From positions 1 through 20,219 of the forward strand of contig CAZDVQ010000074.1 in the NCBI GenBank assembly GCA_964508975.1: 20,219 bases of DNA, in the 5' to 3' direction. Origin of the DNA: CAZDVQ01 sp964508975 (GTDB taxonomy: Bacteria > Bacteroidota > Bacteroidia > Chitinophagales > Saprospiraceae). The translations under genes and the position numbers were made by a program. The notes below the pieces were generated by a model. It was not told the origin of the DNA. It did not search any database and worked only from the letters and a program-made list of their open reading frames with translations. Each line of letters starts with the position of its first letter. Position 1 is the first letter of the stretch. This document shows positions 1 to 7,695 of this stretch, piece after piece.

Positions 1-38
<38 letters not shown>

Positions 39-103
39 CAATTTTTTGAACTACGCTTTTCTTTATTACCTTATTGATATTACTATCAATTCCTGTCCAA
101 CTG

Positions 104-114
104 TGTCAAAGAAC
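104..114 (-). promoter_or_regulatory. boxA-like antitermination site in the rRNA leader
   Basis: On the minus strand the leader reads GTTCTTTGACA about 66 bases before the 16S 5' end. This resembles the boxA element of rRNA leaders (E. coli TGCTCTTTAACA), which binds NusB/NusE to prevent early Rho termination. A TTCTTTGACA motif is common just before Bacteroidota 16S genes. Function is inferred from position and similarity. Confidence 0.55.
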
Positions 115-197
115 TTCGGCTTGGCTTTTGCCTATTTCATAGCTTCGGTTAGAAGCTTGTGCCTTCTTTAAATGTGTCGCTATCATCTTAGCGGGTG

Positions 198-228
198 CAA
201 AGGTAAAAACTTACTTTTAAACCGCAAA
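198..228 (-). promoter_or_regulatory. rRNA promoter P2 (Bacteroidota -33/-7 type)
   Basis: Read on the minus strand, a -33 TTTG (225-228) is followed after 19 bases by TACCTTTG (198-205), a full match to the Bacteroidota -7 consensus TAnnTTTG. Transcription should start near position 193, giving a leader of about 155 bases before 16S. It is the promoter nearest the rRNA gene. Confidence 0.8.
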
Positions 229-302
229 ACTTTTAGTCAACTTTTTTCAAAAAAACTTTTTCAAGTCGTTTTTTTGGCCACCCGCCGTTGCGTTTGGGAT
301 TG

Positions 303-335
303 CAAAGATAAGGGCACCAGATTGACATTTCCAAA
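303..335 (-). promoter_or_regulatory. rRNA promoter P1 (Bacteroidota -33/-7 type)
   Basis: On the minus strand, TTTG (332-335), a 21-base spacer and TATCTTTG (303-310) match the -33/-7 consensus. It lies about 105 bases upstream of P2 in the same direction. Tandem promoters are typical of rRNA operons, and both matching the consensus supports the assignment. The upstream stretch 340-540 has no gene I can support; it is AT-rich next to the promoter. Confidence 0.75.
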
Positions 336-542
336 CATTCTCCCAAAGTTTTTTCAAGTTTATTGGAACTAAATCCACAAGTCGTTGATTTACATGTTTT
401 TGACCCTGAATTTTCTTTTAATCTTTTTTGAAGCCCCGCCGTTAAACACTGTAAAACCAAGCCCCTTCGGCTTTCAACGCCTGCAAATAACCAGACTAAA
501 GCTCTATACGAACAGGTCGCTTTCGCTTACTACAGCTCAAGT

Positions 543-727
543 ATCTGGCCTAGCGCTGTGGAGCGGTGCCGCGTAGCGGCAGACCGAGCCGCCCATTGTA
601 GAGCCGTTTCTGGAAAAGTCTCCGCAGCTAGGCGGGGCGGCGAAGGGCCGAGCGAAAAGCGAGCCGCGGAACATAGCGACCCAAAGCCAGGCGTAGCCTG
701 GCTTTGGGAGGCCCCACATAAAACAAC
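543..727 (-). repeat. Intergenic palindromic repeat R1, copy A (long form)
   Basis: This GC-rich block matches the reverse complement of 18997-19209 over most of its length. Shared pieces include GGCGGGGCGGCGAAGGGCCG, AGACCGAGCCGCCC and TAGAGCCGTTTCT. Its minus-strand left end, TATAAAGTTGTTTT, equals the end of copy C. It contains a perfect 12-bp hairpin (681-692 with 696-707, loop GTA) at the place where every R1 copy has a different hairpin. The element starts right at the stop codon of the lipoprotein gene. No T-tract follows the hairpin, so it is not a standard terminator. Confidence 0.85.
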
Positions 728-728
728 T

Positions 729-1343
729 TTATAATTCTGCTTCATTAACCCAGTACTGGCCATCCCAAGTTTGTACCGTGGTATCAGGTACAAAGTTGTC
801 GGCTTGCATCAAAGTATCGGCTACCGCTGTACCCCGCTTTACAGCAAACCATTCGAGCCTATTGTCTTTATCCGTATCGGCAAACCACGACAATTGTCCA
901 GCGGATAAACCATCCTCCTCGAAGGCCCAGTTGAGCAGGTATTGCCCATCGTGGAAAGTTTGCTTATACCTATTATATATGTACATCCAAATGACGGGAT
1001 AATCATCGTCGTATGTGCGGAGGAATAAAGCCATCATTTGCTGGTCGAGCACGATATGCCCGATAGCCTCGAAATGTTCATCTTCCTCGTTTTTGCCATA
1101 TTGGAAATACAGGCCCAGGGCATTGGGCAAAACACGGCTTGGCGCCTTGTCGAGCCCGCTGGGGTCATCATATAAAGTTGCGTCGAGCAGCGGGAAAAAA
1201 GTGTCGATGGCGGCCCAGTCCACCGCTTGCACAGGCGTGGCCACAGGAGGCTGCCGTGCTTGTTCCGACTGGCAGGCCCATACGCCGAGGCTGATAGCGA
1301 TTAGGCTAATGCTTAGTTTCTTTAACCTGGCGACCTTTTGCAT
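729..1343 (-). CDS. Exported lipoprotein of unknown function
   Basis: The product is about 204 residues starting MQKVARLKKL, with a basic N-terminus, a hydrophobic segment and a lipobox ending LGVWAC, so it should be exported and lipid-anchored. I chose the ATG at 1343 because an upstream start at 1370 would put ten extra residues before the signal peptide. The body is acidic and rich in aromatic residues, with one EF-hand/VCBS-like loop (DTDKDNRLEW) that could bind calcium. I recognise no family. The start lies inside the 3' end of the MORN gene (38-base overlap), which suggests translational coupling and a shared transcript. The TAA stop falls in the conserved left end of repeat R1-A. Confidence 0.8.
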   Translation of the reverse strand: MQKVARLKKLSISLIAISLGVWACQSEQARQPPVATPVQAVDWAAIDTFFPLLDATLYDDPSGLDKAPSRVLPNALGLYFQYGKNEEDEHFEAIGHIVLDQQMMALFLRTYDDDYPVIWMYIYNRYKQTFHDGQYLLNWAFEEDGLSAGQLSWFADTDKDNRLEWFAVKRGTAVADTLMQADNFVPDTTVQTWDGQYWVNEAEL

Positions 1344-2682
1344 AAGTGATAGTTTTACGCAAAGTTGCACTTTGATCGTAGAATTTCCAATCCCCGTCCT
1401 TAGAAAATTCCCAAATCGGCTCTTTGGTCACCGGGTCAATTACCTTTATAGGTGCATTTGTGTAGGTGCCTTCCGACTCTATCTGGCCGTCGGGGTGATA
1501 ACTTTTATAAGGGCCTGACTTGGCCGAGAACTTATCCCTGGTGATTTCTTGTATGACGGGCTCAGGGCTCAAACCCCGTAGCTTTGACAAGGTGCTTTGA
1601 TATTGGCTGGCACTGATCTCGAAGTCGGGCTTGCTACTCCAGCGGATAGATCGAGGCGAGACGTTGCCGAGTCCTTCGTCCACGAACTCGAAGCGGAACT
1701 CGATGGGCAGTTCAACGGTCTGGTACAGGGTATCAACCTGGGGCGTACCAGAAATGCTAAAACTACCTTCTTCCTTGAGTTGCCCGGTGGGGTACCAAAC
1801 TTTAAAAGGGCCATTGGGTAAGCCTTCCTGGTAGCTCAGCTCCATTTGTTTTTGGCCGTTGGGATGGTAAACGGTTGCAGCCCCATGTCGGACGCCTTTT
1901 ACATAATTGACCTCCTCGTATAACTTACCGTTGAGGTCAAAGCGCCATAGCCCAGTTTTGAGGTCGTTCTCATATAATCCACGGGCAAGGCTTTCGCCGG
2001 CCTCGATGATTTCATACTCCACCCACTTATCTTGCTTCTTACCGTTTACAAAATTACCAGCCCCAGTAATCACCTCTTCGGTTTTAAAACCTGGTTTAAT
2101 AAACTTGCGGTAAATGGTGACATGGCCGTTGGCGCCAGCAGTACCATATTCAAGGTCGTAAACCACCCGGTACAAGCTATCTGGGCCGTATTGAGTATGT
2201 TTCCAAGTACCTGATTTCCGACCATCTTTATAGCGGCCGCTCAAGAACGGCACGTTGAGTTGGTAGAGTGTCCAGCCACCTTCGCGAATACCATTCTTGA
2301 ACAAGCCCGTGGCCAGTAGTTTACGGTTTTTATCGAGGAAGCGCCATTCGCCTTCCATTTTATCTTGTTGGAAACTTCCTTCCATAATCACGAGCGAGCG
2401 CAAATCGATACAGCGCCAGATACCTACTTTCACGCCTTTATTGTAGCTCCCCACCACGTCGGGCTTGCGTTGTTTACGGGCTTGGGCCGAGATATAGAAC
2501 TTCCATTCACCTTCGCGCAGGTTATCTTTATAGTTGCCTTGCCCTAAAAACTGTTTGTTGCTGTCATAAATGGTCCAAAAACCTTCCCTTTTGCCGTCTA
2601 CGGTTTTACCGCCAGTGTTGGGCTGGGCCATCAAAATAGTCATGGAGCAATAAAACAGCAAGGAATATAGTAGGGCCTTCAT
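1306..2682 (-). CDS. Secreted MORN-repeat (YwqK-like) protein
   Basis: The 458-residue product has a signal peptide (MKALLYSLLFYCSMTILMAQ) followed by many MORN-variant repeats of the type G-x-Y-x-(D/N)-G-x-(R/K)-x-G-x-W-x-x-Y. Clear units include GKREGFWTIYDSNKQ, NLREGEWKFY, NGIREGGWTLY, DGRKSGTWK, NGKKQDKWVEY, NDLKTGLWRF and PNGQKQMELSY. Annotators often call these 'toxin-antitoxin YwqK family antitoxin', but there is no toxin gene here; an envelope or surface repeat protein is likelier. A non-repeat insert lies near residues 315-385. It heads a two-gene unit with the overlapping lipoprotein. Upstream I see only a weak -7-like TATCTTTT (2749-2756) without a matching -33. Confidence 0.88.
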   Translation of the reverse strand: MKALLYSLLFYCSMTILMAQPNTGGKTVDGKREGFWTIYDSNKQFLGQGNYKDNLREGEWKFYISAQARKQRKPDVVGSYNKGVKVGIWRCIDLRSLVIMEGSFQQDKMEGEWRFLDKNRKLLATGLFKNGIREGGWTLYQLNVPFLSGRYKDGRKSGTWKHTQYGPDSLYRVVYDLEYGTAGANGHVTIYRKFIKPGFKTEEVITGAGNFVNGKKQDKWVEYEIIEAGESLARGLYENDLKTGLWRFDLNGKLYEEVNYVKGVRHGAATVYHPNGQKQMELSYQEGLPNGPFKVWYPTGQLKEEGSFSISGTPQVDTLYQTVELPIEFRFEFVDEGLGNVSPRSIRWSSKPDFEISASQYQSTLSKLRGLSPEPVIQEITRDKFSAKSGPYKSYHPDGQIESEGTYTNAPIKVIDPVTKEPIWEFSKDGDWKFYDQSATLRKTITYAKGRQVKETKH

Positions 2683-2811
2683 CGTGTATTGATTTAAATT
2701 TGGGGTAAGTTCAAGCGTTTACCGCATGTTCTAGCATATCCCCCTTGTAAAAGATATATAACTATACGGTGAACACGGGGTACTTGTTTCCAGAATAGCA
2801 TATACGATGTT

Positions 2812-2946
2812 GATGATTTGGGCGTGCCCCCTGGCCAGCTACACTGCGTTTGCGGCCAGGGGTCGGCGTGCGCCGGGCGCGCTATCCGCTTGGTGCCTAC
2901 GGCACTGGCCTTCGGCCACCCTCTGCATGCCTCACGCGTTTTTTTT
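2812..2946 (+). repeat. Intergenic palindromic repeat R1, copy B (short, diverged)
   Basis: It begins TTTGGGCGTGCCCC, carries a CTGGCC/GGCCAG hairpin, continues with GGTCGGCGTGCGCCGGGC, then CTGGCCTTCGGCCACCC, and ends in CCTCACGCG. The order (GGGCGTGCCCC, variable hairpin, core, GGCC-loop-GGCC, CACGC end) is that of copies C and D, though the core differs. It fills much of the divergent region between the MORN gene and the giant T9SS gene. Confidence 0.72.
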
Positions 2947-2971
2947 TAAAGGAAAAATAATATGGCGACTG

Positions 2972-2999
2972 TTGGAAAATGAAAAATATTGTATCTTCA
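2972..2999 (+). promoter_or_regulatory. Probable promoter of the giant T9SS protein gene
   Basis: A -33 TTG (2972-2974), a 17-base spacer and TATCTTCA (2992-2999; six of the eight positions in TAnnTTTG, counting the two free ones) precede the chosen start by about 50 bases. The implied transcription start near 3004 lies downstream of the alternative ATG at 2979, which supports the ATG at 3054. The match is imperfect. Confidence 0.5.
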
Positions 3000-3053
3000 C
3001 CGTTTCAAAGACTAGACAGAATAGCTATTACTAAATCAAAATTCCCATCCACG

Positions 3054-6000
3054 ATGAGAAGAATCTTACTATCCATTTCCGCATTACTGTTGACTTTTTC
3101 GGCAGCATGGGCACAGTATTGTACACCTACGTACAATTCGCAGTGTACTTCAGCCGACTTTATCAACAACGTTACTTTCGCAACTATCAGTAACCTAAAC
3201 ACAGGTTGCGGTGCGCCGAGCGCGAGTAATTACATCAATTACTCGTCTACTTTCACGGCGAATGTAACGCCAGGTGCTAGTTACAACTTAACGGTTGCGC
3301 CTGGTCCAACTTGGGGCCAGTACTTTGTAGCCTTCATCGACACTAACCTCGACGGTGACTTTGCCGATGCTGGTGAATTTTTCAACTTGGGCTACTTGGC
3401 CGGTGGTGCTACGGGTACCTACCCGATTACCATCCCTGCTGGTGCAAGCAATGGTCAATCGCGCTTACGCGTGATGTGCCGTTACGGTACAGGGGCTTTA
3501 ACCCAAGCGGATGTTTGTGTTACAGGCCTTTCATTCGGCGAGGTTGAAGATTATGGTTTGATCATCGGACCACCGCCAACTTGTCCTGCTGCTACGGCTG
3601 TAACAGCTGGTACCGTTACTTCAGGTGGTGCTACGATTAGCTGGACCAACGGTTCAGGAAGCATTGCATCTACCTTGATTGAGTATGGCCCTGCTGGTTT
3701 TACCCCAGGTACAGGTACCGTTGTAAACAACGTTACAAGTCCATATGTATTGACAGGCTTAAACCCTGCAACCAACTACACGGTATATGTTCGTCACGCT
3801 TGTACAGGTGGTAATGGAAACAGCTTCTACGCTGGTCCAGCAGCATTCACGACCTTGTGTGCTACTTTCGTTGCGCCCTTCTTGCAAACCTTTGGTGCGC
3901 CACCTACAGCTCCAGGCTTGCCTAACTGTTGGACCAACAACACGGCTTCTACTACCCAGATTTGGCGCTTTGCCAACGGTACAGGTAACCCAGCTACCGA
4001 CCCTGACTACGCTGTTGAAAACGTAACCGACCATACTACAGGTACAGGTTTCTTTGCATGGTATGACGGTTCTTACCCAACCAACAACATTGCGTTGACT
4101 ACCCCCAACATCGATATCACACCGTTAAGTCAGCCTTACTTTTCGTACTTTGTTTATTCTTACAACACCAACGATGCTGCCCGCAACATTTTGACGGCAC
4201 AAGCATGGAATGGTACTAGCTGGATTACCCTTGGTAACTTCAGCGGTAGCTTCAACGGCTGGCAAGAAATAGGTTACAGCTTAGTAGGCCTTGGCTTACC
4301 TTCTGTTACACAATTCCGCATTGTATTTAACCAAACAACTTCTGGTGGTAGCGCTTTCTACAACGATATGTTGGTTGACGACGTACGCGTTGGCGAAGCG
4401 CCTGCTTGTCCTGCCCCTTCAGGCTTGACCTTGGTAAGTACTGGCGCGTTCTCGGCAACCTTAAGCTGGACTTCAGGTAATGGTGTAAACTTAGCCGGTG
4501 CTACAATTGAGTACGGAGCCCCTGGTTTCACACCTGGTACTGGTACACAAGTTGCAGTAACAGGTACTAGCCCATTCACGGTAACAGGTCTTAGCCCAAG
4601 TACAACTTACTCGTTCTACATATTTGAAAACTGTGGTGTTGACGGTAACAGCTATTACTCTAGCCCAACATCTGGAGCTACGGCATGTGTACCTGTAGTG
4701 GCGCCTTACTTGATGACTTTTGGCGCTCCACCAGCAGCGCCTAATTTCCCTAACTGTTGGGCAAACTCTACAACCGTGGCAACTGACCAATGGAAAATAG
4801 CCAACGGTACTGGTAACCCAGCAGCAGACCCTGACTACGCTGTTGAGAACGTAACCGACCATACAACTGGTTCTGGATTCTTCGCTTGGATTGATGGTTC
4901 TTACACCACAGCTAACCGTGCAATGGTATCTCCATTGATTGATATCTCGAACTTGAACGTTCCGTACTTTGATTTCTGGATTTATTCGTACAACACAAAT
5001 GACGTTGCCCGTAACAGTGTAACGGCTCAAGTATTCAACGGTACACAGTGGGTGACCCTTGGTACTTACACAGGCAACAACAACAACTGGGTATTGGTTG
5101 AATATGACCTCTCTACTTTGACCTTGCCAAACATCATCCAACTCCGTTTGGTGTGGAACCCAACAGCTGTTGGTGGTACGGCATTCTACAACGACATCTT
5201 GGTTGACGACTTCCGTGTAGGCGAAGCACCAACTTGTCGCCGTCCAAACAACATCGCAGCGATTAACGTAACTGACTTTACAGCTCAGGTTTCATTCTCT
5301 GCCATTCCTAATGGTGTAAGCTATACCATTGAATGGGGCCCTGCTGGTTTTACACCAGGTACAGGAACCACTGCGGTAACGACTACATCGCCATATACTA
5401 TTACAGGTTTAACACCTGTAACGAACTACGCATTCTACATTACTACAAACTGTGGTCCAGTTGACGGTTTGAGTGGTATTGCAGGTCCAACTACATTTAC
5501 AACTGAATGTACACCTTTCCCTACTTTGGGCAACAGCATCAACACACCGATCGTAGTAAACTCATTGCCTTACTTCAACGGTGGTTCTACACAGACTTGT
5601 TTCACATCAACCAGTACCTTACGTCCTTCTGTTGATGTATTCTATGAGTTCACTACTGGCCCATGTGCTATTAGCGCCGATGTGTCTTTGTGTGGTTCTA
5701 GCTTCGATACTTGGTTATACGTCATTGACGCCAACGGCAACGTAATTGCTGATAACGATGACTTCTGTGGTGCTCAGTCTGTAGTAACCTTCAACGTTAC
5801 AGCCAATACTACGTACTATGCCGTTATTGAAGCCTTTACAGCTGTAACTGGTTTATACCAAATTGCCATTACAGAAACTGTTTCTGCAGGTATCTCAAAC
5901 GTGAGCTTTGCCACTACTAATCCTTCATGTACTGGCGCTAGCGACGGTATTGCACAGGTTAACGTTACTGGTGGCATTCCTCCTTATACCATTATCTGGG

Positions 6001-7550
6001 ATGACGTTGACACGGCTCAAACACGCAACGACTTGAGTGCGGGTACTTATGTAGTACGTGTATTCGACAACTGTGGTGGCATGGTATTATCACAAGTAAC
6101 GCTTTCTACAGCTCAATTGCCTCGTGCAGAAGCTACAGCCAACAACGTTGATGTGATCAACACATGTGCTGGTGTACAAACTGGCTTAGGTAGCTTTAAC
6201 GTTCAGCCAGGCATGACCTACAGTTGGTCACCTGCAACTGGTCTTGACGATGCTACTAGCCCAACGCCAGTGGCTACGCCTACCGTAACTACTACTTACT
6301 TCTTAACTGTAGCCGATACTTGTGGCAACACATCTATTGACTCTGTAACCATCGCAGTTAACGCTGCGCCAGTTTTGGCAACCGCGGCTGCAAACATCTC
6401 TTGTGCCACCGCAAACAACGGTGCTATCGACATCACCGTAAGCAGTGAGGTTACGCCTTTCGCTTTCACTTGGAGCAACGGTTCAACCACAGAAGACTTG
6501 AGCAACCTTAGCCCAGGTACTTATGCATTAACCGTTACCGACGGTTGCGGTCAGACCAGTACTACTTCTGCTACCATCCTTGAACCAGCAACATTGGCTT
6601 CTACCGTAGGTACAATTACCCCAACTAGCTGTAGCGCTGATGCTGATGGTGCTATCGATATCACCGTAACAGGTGGTACAACACCTTACAGCTACGCATG
6701 GAGCAACGGTGGTACACTTGAAGATAATGCCAACCTTGCCGCTAGCACTTACAGCGTGGTGGTAACCGACGCAAACGGTTGTACGGCTGAGTTAACCAAC
6801 TTGGTAGTAACTGCTCCTAACGGCTTAACTGTAAACATTGATAATAGCCAAGGCGCTTCTTGTGCTGGTGGTAGCGATGGTGCAATTGCTGTAACCGTAA
6901 GTGGTGGTACTGCGCCTTACACTTTCCAATGGAACACTGGTAGCACAGACGAAGACCTTACTGGTCTTGGTGCTGCTAGCTACATCGGTATCATTACAGA
7001 TGCCAACGGTTGTCAAATTGCAACTCCTGTAATTGCTTTGACTAACCCAAGTGCTGTAAGCGCAAGTGCATCAAGCACTGGAGTAACGGCTGCTGGCAAC
7101 GACGGTACCGCAACTGCAACTGGTAACGGAGGTGTTGCGCCATACACTTATTTGTGGTCAAATGGTAGCACAGACGTAACCGCAACTGGCCTTGCCGCAG
7201 GTGTTTACAATGTAACCATTACTGACGCCAACGGTTGTACTGCTACTGCATTTACTACTGTGGGTATCTTCTCAGGTGTAAGCAATATCGACGGTTTGTT
7301 GGCGATGGAATTGTTCCCTAACCCAACCAACGGTGCAGCTTTACTGGAAGTACGCTTTGCAGCTCCTGTATCACAACTGCAAGTGGAGTTGTTCAACATC
7401 TTGGGCCAACGTGTTTTCGTTACTCAATTGGACAATGTTCAAGACCAACAAATCAACCTTGACTTAAACGGATTCCAATCTGGAACATACCTCGTTAAAG
7501 TTCAAGCAAACGGCCAAATCACAAGCTTGCCTTTGATTTTGGTTAAGTAA
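3054..7550 (+). CDS. Giant T9SS-secreted multidomain adhesin-like protein
   Basis: The product is 1498 residues from the ATG at 3054, which opens a clean signal peptide (MRRILLSISALLLTFSAAWA). In order: a GEVED domain (about 46-169, ending FGEVEDYGLI); a fibronectin III-like domain and a MAM/choice-of-anchor-J jellyroll domain (176-449); a second copy of that pair (451-724); a third FN3-like domain (726-819); a PPC-like beta domain (819-946); an SprB-like repeat (946-1019); a PKD/Ig-like segment with TYSWSPATGL (1019-1105); four more SprB repeats (1106-1402) with the signature TDANGC; and a type A T9SS sorting domain from LFPNPTNG to the end. It is very poor in lysine outside the ends. This is a surface or secreted scaffold or adhesin; no catalytic residues are visible. 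The SprB repeats recall Flavobacterium gliding adhesins. Confidence 0.93.
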   Translation: MRRILLSISALLLTFSAAWAQYCTPTYNSQCTSADFINNVTFATISNLNTGCGAPSASNYINYSSTFTANVTPGASYNLTVAPGPTWGQYFVAFIDTNLDGDFADAGEFFNLGYLAGGATGTYPITIPAGASNGQSRLRVMCRYGTGALTQADVCVTGLSFGEVEDYGLIIGPPPTCPAATAVTAGTVTSGGATISWTNGSGSIASTLIEYGPAGFTPGTGTVVNNVTSPYVLTGLNPATNYTVYVRHACTGGNGNSFYAGPAAFTTLCATFVAPFLQTFGAPPTAPGLPNCWTNNTASTTQIWRFANGTGNPATDPDYAVENVTDHTTGTGFFAWYDGSYPTNNIALTTPNIDITPLSQPYFSYFVYSYNTNDAARNILTAQAWNGTSWITLGNFSGSFNGWQEIGYSLVGLGLPSVTQFRIVFNQTTSGGSAFYNDMLVDDVRVGEAPACPAPSGLTLVSTGAFSATLSWTSGNGVNLAGATIEYGAPGFTPGTGTQVAVTGTSPFTVTGLSPSTTYSFYIFENCGVDGNSYYSSPTSGATACVPVVAPYLMTFGAPPAAPNFPNCWANSTTVATDQWKIANGTGNPAADPDYAVENVTDHTTGSGFFAWIDGSYTTANRAMVSPLIDISNLNVPYFDFWIYSYNTNDVARNSVTAQVFNGTQWVTLGTYTGNNNNWVLVEYDLSTLTLPNIIQLRLVWNPTAVGGTAFYNDILVDDFRVGEAPTCRRPNNIAAINVTDFTAQVSFSAIPNGVSYTIEWGPAGFTPGTGTTAVTTTSPYTITGLTPVTNYAFYITTNCGPVDGLSGIAGPTTFTTECTPFPTLGNSINTPIVVNSLPYFNGGSTQTCFTSTSTLRPSVDVFYEFTTGPCAISADVSLCGSSFDTWLYVIDANGNVIADNDDFCGAQSVVTFNVTANTTYYAVIEAFTAVTGLYQIAITETVSAGISNVSFATTNPSCTGASDGIAQVNVTGGIPPYTIIWDDVDTAQTRNDLSAGTYVVRVFDNCGGMVLSQVTLSTAQLPRAEATANNVDVINTCAGVQTGLGSFNVQPGMTYSWSPATGLDDATSPTPVATPTVTTTYFLTVADTCGNTSIDSVTIAVNAAPVLATAAANISCATANNGAIDITVSSEVTPFAFTWSNGSTTEDLSNLSPGTYALTVTDGCGQTSTTSATILEPATLASTVGTITPTSCSADADGAIDITVTGGTTPYSYAWSNGGTLEDNANLAASTYSVVVTDANGCTAELTNLVVTAPNGLTVNIDNSQGASCAGGSDGAIAVTVSGGTAPYTFQWNTGSTDEDLTGLGAASYIGIITDANGCQIATPVIALTNPSAVSASASSTGVTAAGNDGTATATGNGGVAPYTYLWSNGSTDVTATGLAAGVYNVTITDANGCTATAFTTVGIFSGVSNIDGLLAMELFPNPTNGAALLEVRFAAPVSQLQVELFNILGQRVFVTQLDNVQDQQINLDLNGFQSGTYLVKVQANGQITSLPLILVK

Positions 7551-7578
7551 ATCTAACCCAATGTCTTGATTTATATCT

Positions 7579-7613
7579 AGTGGCCTCAACGCAAGTTGAG
7601 GCCACTTTTTTTT
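7579..7613 (+). terminator. Intrinsic terminator of the giant T9SS gene
   Basis: A perfect 12-bp stem (7579-7590 AGTGGCCTCAAC with 7595-7606) with a GCAA tetraloop is followed directly by a run of eight T (7606-7613). It sits 28 bases after the stop codon. This is the clearest intrinsic terminator in the window. Confidence 0.95.
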
Positions 7614-7635
7614 GTGCGCTAAATAAGCTCTTGTG

Positions 7636-7676
7636 ATGTAAATTACATTAAAATCCACAGCATAGCTGTAGCTTTG
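7636..7676 (+). promoter_or_regulatory. Probable promoter and palindromic operator-like site of the kelch gene
   Basis: TAGCTTTG (7669-7676) is a full match to the -7 consensus, 19 bases before the ATG. No good TTG lies at the -33 distance. Instead a 13-base perfect palindrome, ATGTAAATTACAT (7636-7648), sits just where the -33 region should be. That is what one expects of an activator- or repressor-dependent promoter, but the binding role is inference. Confidence 0.5.
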
Positions 7677-7695
7677 CGGCACAAATAAACATTGT

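Noticed and set aside
172..372. 66-residue open frame over the rRNA leader
   Set aside because: It covers two consensus rRNA promoters on the other strand and is Lys/Phe-rich low-information sequence.
681..707. Intrinsic terminator after the lipoprotein gene
   Set aside because: The 12-bp hairpin is perfect, but no T-tract follows on either strand and it is the variable hairpin of repeat R1-A.
1015..1518. 167-residue open frame on the plus strand
   Set aside because: It runs antisense across two well-supported minus-strand genes and has no signal or domain pattern.
1306..2682. Antitoxin of a toxin-antitoxin pair
   Set aside because: MORN-variant proteins are often named this way, but it has a signal peptide and its partner is a lipoprotein, not a toxin-like gene.
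2979..3053. Earlier start for the giant T9SS protein
   Set aside because: It would add 25 residues before a clean signal peptide and would lie upstream of the likely transcription start.
4491..5141. 216-residue open frame on the minus strand
   Set aside because: It is antisense to the duplicated part of the giant T9SS gene, with a composition that only mirrors that repetitive coding sequence.
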